Origin: Eximiradius sp.
GTDB taxonomy: Bacteria > Bacteroidota > Ignavibacteria > Kapaibacteriales > UBA2268
Assembly: GCA_937127445.1 (NCBI GenBank)
Contig: CAKZLY010000002.1
Location: forward strand, 61,142 to 125,141
Direction: 5' to 3'
DNA: 64,000 nucleotides
Each line of letters starts with the position of its first letter. The first letter of the stretch is position 1. Of the stretch, positions 62,930-64,000 are shown piece after piece. The notes beneath the pieces were generated by a model. That model searched no databases. It worked only from the letters and a program-made list of their open reading frames with translations, and was not told where the DNA came from. Position numbers and translations under genes: made by a program.

Positions 62930-63654
62930 GTTGGAAGCAACTTCTCATAGGAATTATAATTGTTTCATCAGTATTAGCTATATTGATGGGGGGACTTATT
63001 GGTGTGATAAAATACAGACCCGATTTGCTCGGTATAAAAGACAATAAAGATACATCAAAAGTTCAAAAAGTTGAAAAGCCCAAGAAAATTATAGGAGCAC
63101 TGAGACCTGTCTATATTGAGCCAACTGTCCAAATTTCGAAAAAACAATTGGCTTATTTTGAAAATGAAGTGATAAAGAAAAATGAATATTCGATTAAAAT
63201 TGATTCATTAATACGAATTGAAAAGTATTTAAGGGACTCGTTGAAAAGTATTGCGGAGACAGTTCGTTATAATCAGGATTCAGTAAAACGTGCTAATTCA
63301 ATCGCTGAAATATCTGCCAAAAATGCTCAGGAACTACGAGACAGCTTAAACAAAAAACACGTTGAGGTAAAAAAACTTACTGAGAAATATGAACTTTTAC
63401 AGAAAAGAATAGAAAATTATCAGAAAATGTTGGAAGAACGGGTAGATTCAAGTGCTAAGATGAATTTTGAAGCATTCGCAAAAATCTACGAGAATTCAAA
63501 GCCGCAGGAAGTAGCGGCAATTTTGGAGCGATTGGACGAAAGAGACGCGGCAAAAATATTAAAATTGATGAACAAGAAAAAAGCTGGCAAAATTATTGAA
63601 GCTATGAAGCCAGAAAATGCAGCAGCAATTCTTTTGCTGGGGATAGGACAATAA
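62926..63654 (+). CDS. MotE/FlbB-like flagellar protein with MgtE-N-like C-terminal domain
   Basis: A 242-residue protein with one N-terminal membrane helix (residues 6-27), a long periplasmic coiled coil (about 75-175) and a C-terminal domain (SKPQEVAAILERLDERDAAKILKLMNKKKAGKIIEAM). That domain resembles the MgtE intracellular N-terminal repeat found in MotE/FlbB-type flagellar chaperones. MotE helps fold and position MotB or other stator parts in some bacteria. The start is GTG overlapping the fliJ stop. The layout and place between fliJ and a fliK-like gene support a flagellar role. Confidence 0.8.
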   Translation: MSWKQLLIGIIIVSSVLAILMGGLIGVIKYRPDLLGIKDNKDTSKVQKVEKPKKIIGALRPVYIEPTVQISKKQLAYFENEVIKKNEYSIKIDSLIRIEKYLRDSLKSIAETVRYNQDSVKRANSIAEISAKNAQELRDSLNKKHVEVKKLTEKYELLQKRIENYQKMLEERVDSSAKMNFEAFAKIYENSKPQEVAAILERLDERDAAKILKLMNKKKAGKIIEAMKPENAAAILLLGIGQ

Positions 63655-63679
63655 TAATATAAATTGCAAGGATGCAACT

Positions 63680-64000
63680 ATGAAAATAATGGAAGTAACT
63701 CATTCCGAGTTAGTGTTTGGTCATACTACCAACCTATCATCACAAAATGAAAAAACAATTATCTTTGATGAATTGCTGAAAAATTCTCAAAACGATCTAT
63801 TAGATAATCCAAATATTAAAGATATTATAGAAAAGCGTTCCGATGAAACTAATATTTTTGAGCATTATGCAGATATAACAAGTCAAAACTATCAATTTAT
63901 TATAGGTAATTTAGATAAACTCGCTGAACAAATCAATAATTTCATCATACAATTAAAAGAAGGTAAGCTAAATATTGACCAAAAGGAGATATTCAATTAT
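63680..64000 (+). CDS. Start of a flagellar-operon gene, probably fliK, cut by the window edge
   Basis: An open frame from ATG 63680 runs to the end of the window (107 codons, no stop). AAGGA lies about 8 nt upstream, and codon use matches the neighbours. The visible part is polar and mostly helical, without a recognised domain. In flagellar operons the hook-length control gene fliK usually follows fliJ-motE, and FliK N-termini are poorly conserved. The name is therefore a guess from context. Confidence 0.45.
   Translation, partial: MKIMEVTHSELVFGHTTNLSSQNEKTIIFDELLKNSQNDLLDNPNIKDIIEKRSDETNIFEHYADITSQNYQFIIGNLDKLAEQINNFIIQLKEGKLNIDQKEIFNY

Noticed and set aside
1..64000. tRNA, rRNA, CRISPR, insertion sequences, prophage
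   Set aside because: I looked for transposase and integrase motifs, spaced direct repeats and tRNA-like segments and found none that hold up by eye; a tRNA scan would settle the RNA part.

Overview
The window is an AT-rich, gene-dense bacterial chromosome segment. It carries about 49 protein genes and shows no rRNA, tRNA, insertion sequence, prophage or CRISPR array. Several signals point to the Bacteroidota/Chlorobiota/Ignavibacteria side of the tree. A C-terminal type IX secretion sorting domain sits on an SBBP-repeat protein. SecA is long, 2-oxoacid dehydrogenase E1 is a fused alpha/beta chain, and four intergenic regions hold promoters of the Bacteroidota form (TTTG, 17-20 nt, then TAnnTTTG or one mismatch from it). 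A flagellar fliEFGHIJ operon shares the window with the type IX marker, and an NAD-linked [FeFe]-hydrogenase is present. Together these fit a motile, facultative or anaerobic lineage such as Ignavibacteria or Kapabacteria better than a gliding Bacteroidetes. The lineage call is inference.

Layout. 1-2.5 kb (+): an unusual cassette of isochorismatase-like hydrolase, thioredoxin-reductase-like flavoprotein without the redox CxxC, and an RlmN/Cfr-like radical SAM enzyme without the resolving cysteine. 2.5-11.4 kb (-): fused E1 dehydrogenase, RlmI-type rRNA methyltransferase, glutamate racemase, then the hndC-hndD-hndA hydrogenase operon. 11.4-18 kb (-): a sigma factor, urocanate hydratase, a DUF971 protein and pyruvate phosphate dikinase. 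18-30 kb (-): penicillin-acylase-family hydrolase with an SDR epimerase, oligopeptidase F, two overlapping histidine kinases, an LD-carboxypeptidase and a methyltransferase-glycosyltransferase-TPR fusion. 30-33.4 kb (+): secA. 33.5-37.9 kb (-): sodium/solute symporter, a PD40 propeller protein and aroC. 37.9-40.8 kb (+): PTS IIA, dciA-like and gyrB. 40.9-42.1 kb (-): YbjN-like protein and pspA. 42.2-47.3 kb (+): ybaB, recR, a lipoprotein, pheT, a LolD-like ATPase and an RRM protein. 47.5-56.8 kb (-): alaS, an RsbW/RsbV/RsbU-type partner-switch module and the SBBP/T9SS protein. 57-64 kb (+): fliE, fliF, fliG, fliH, fliI, fliJ, a MotE-like protein, and the start of a probable fliK cut by the window edge.

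How the genes work together. Most loci are core housekeeping (translation, replication, recombination, secretion, aromatic and cell-wall synthesis). Around them is energy metabolism that suits low oxygen: soluble NADH-linked H2 metabolism, pyruvate phosphate dikinase and an E1 dehydrogenase. Envelope genes and signalling proteins make up much of the rest. Starts were moved inside longer open frames for murI, secA, aroC, pspA, ybaB, the PTS IIA gene, the second histidine kinase and the E1 gene, on the basis of Shine-Dalgarno sites, overlaps, promoters or terminators. The least explained piece is the 7-2470 cassette.
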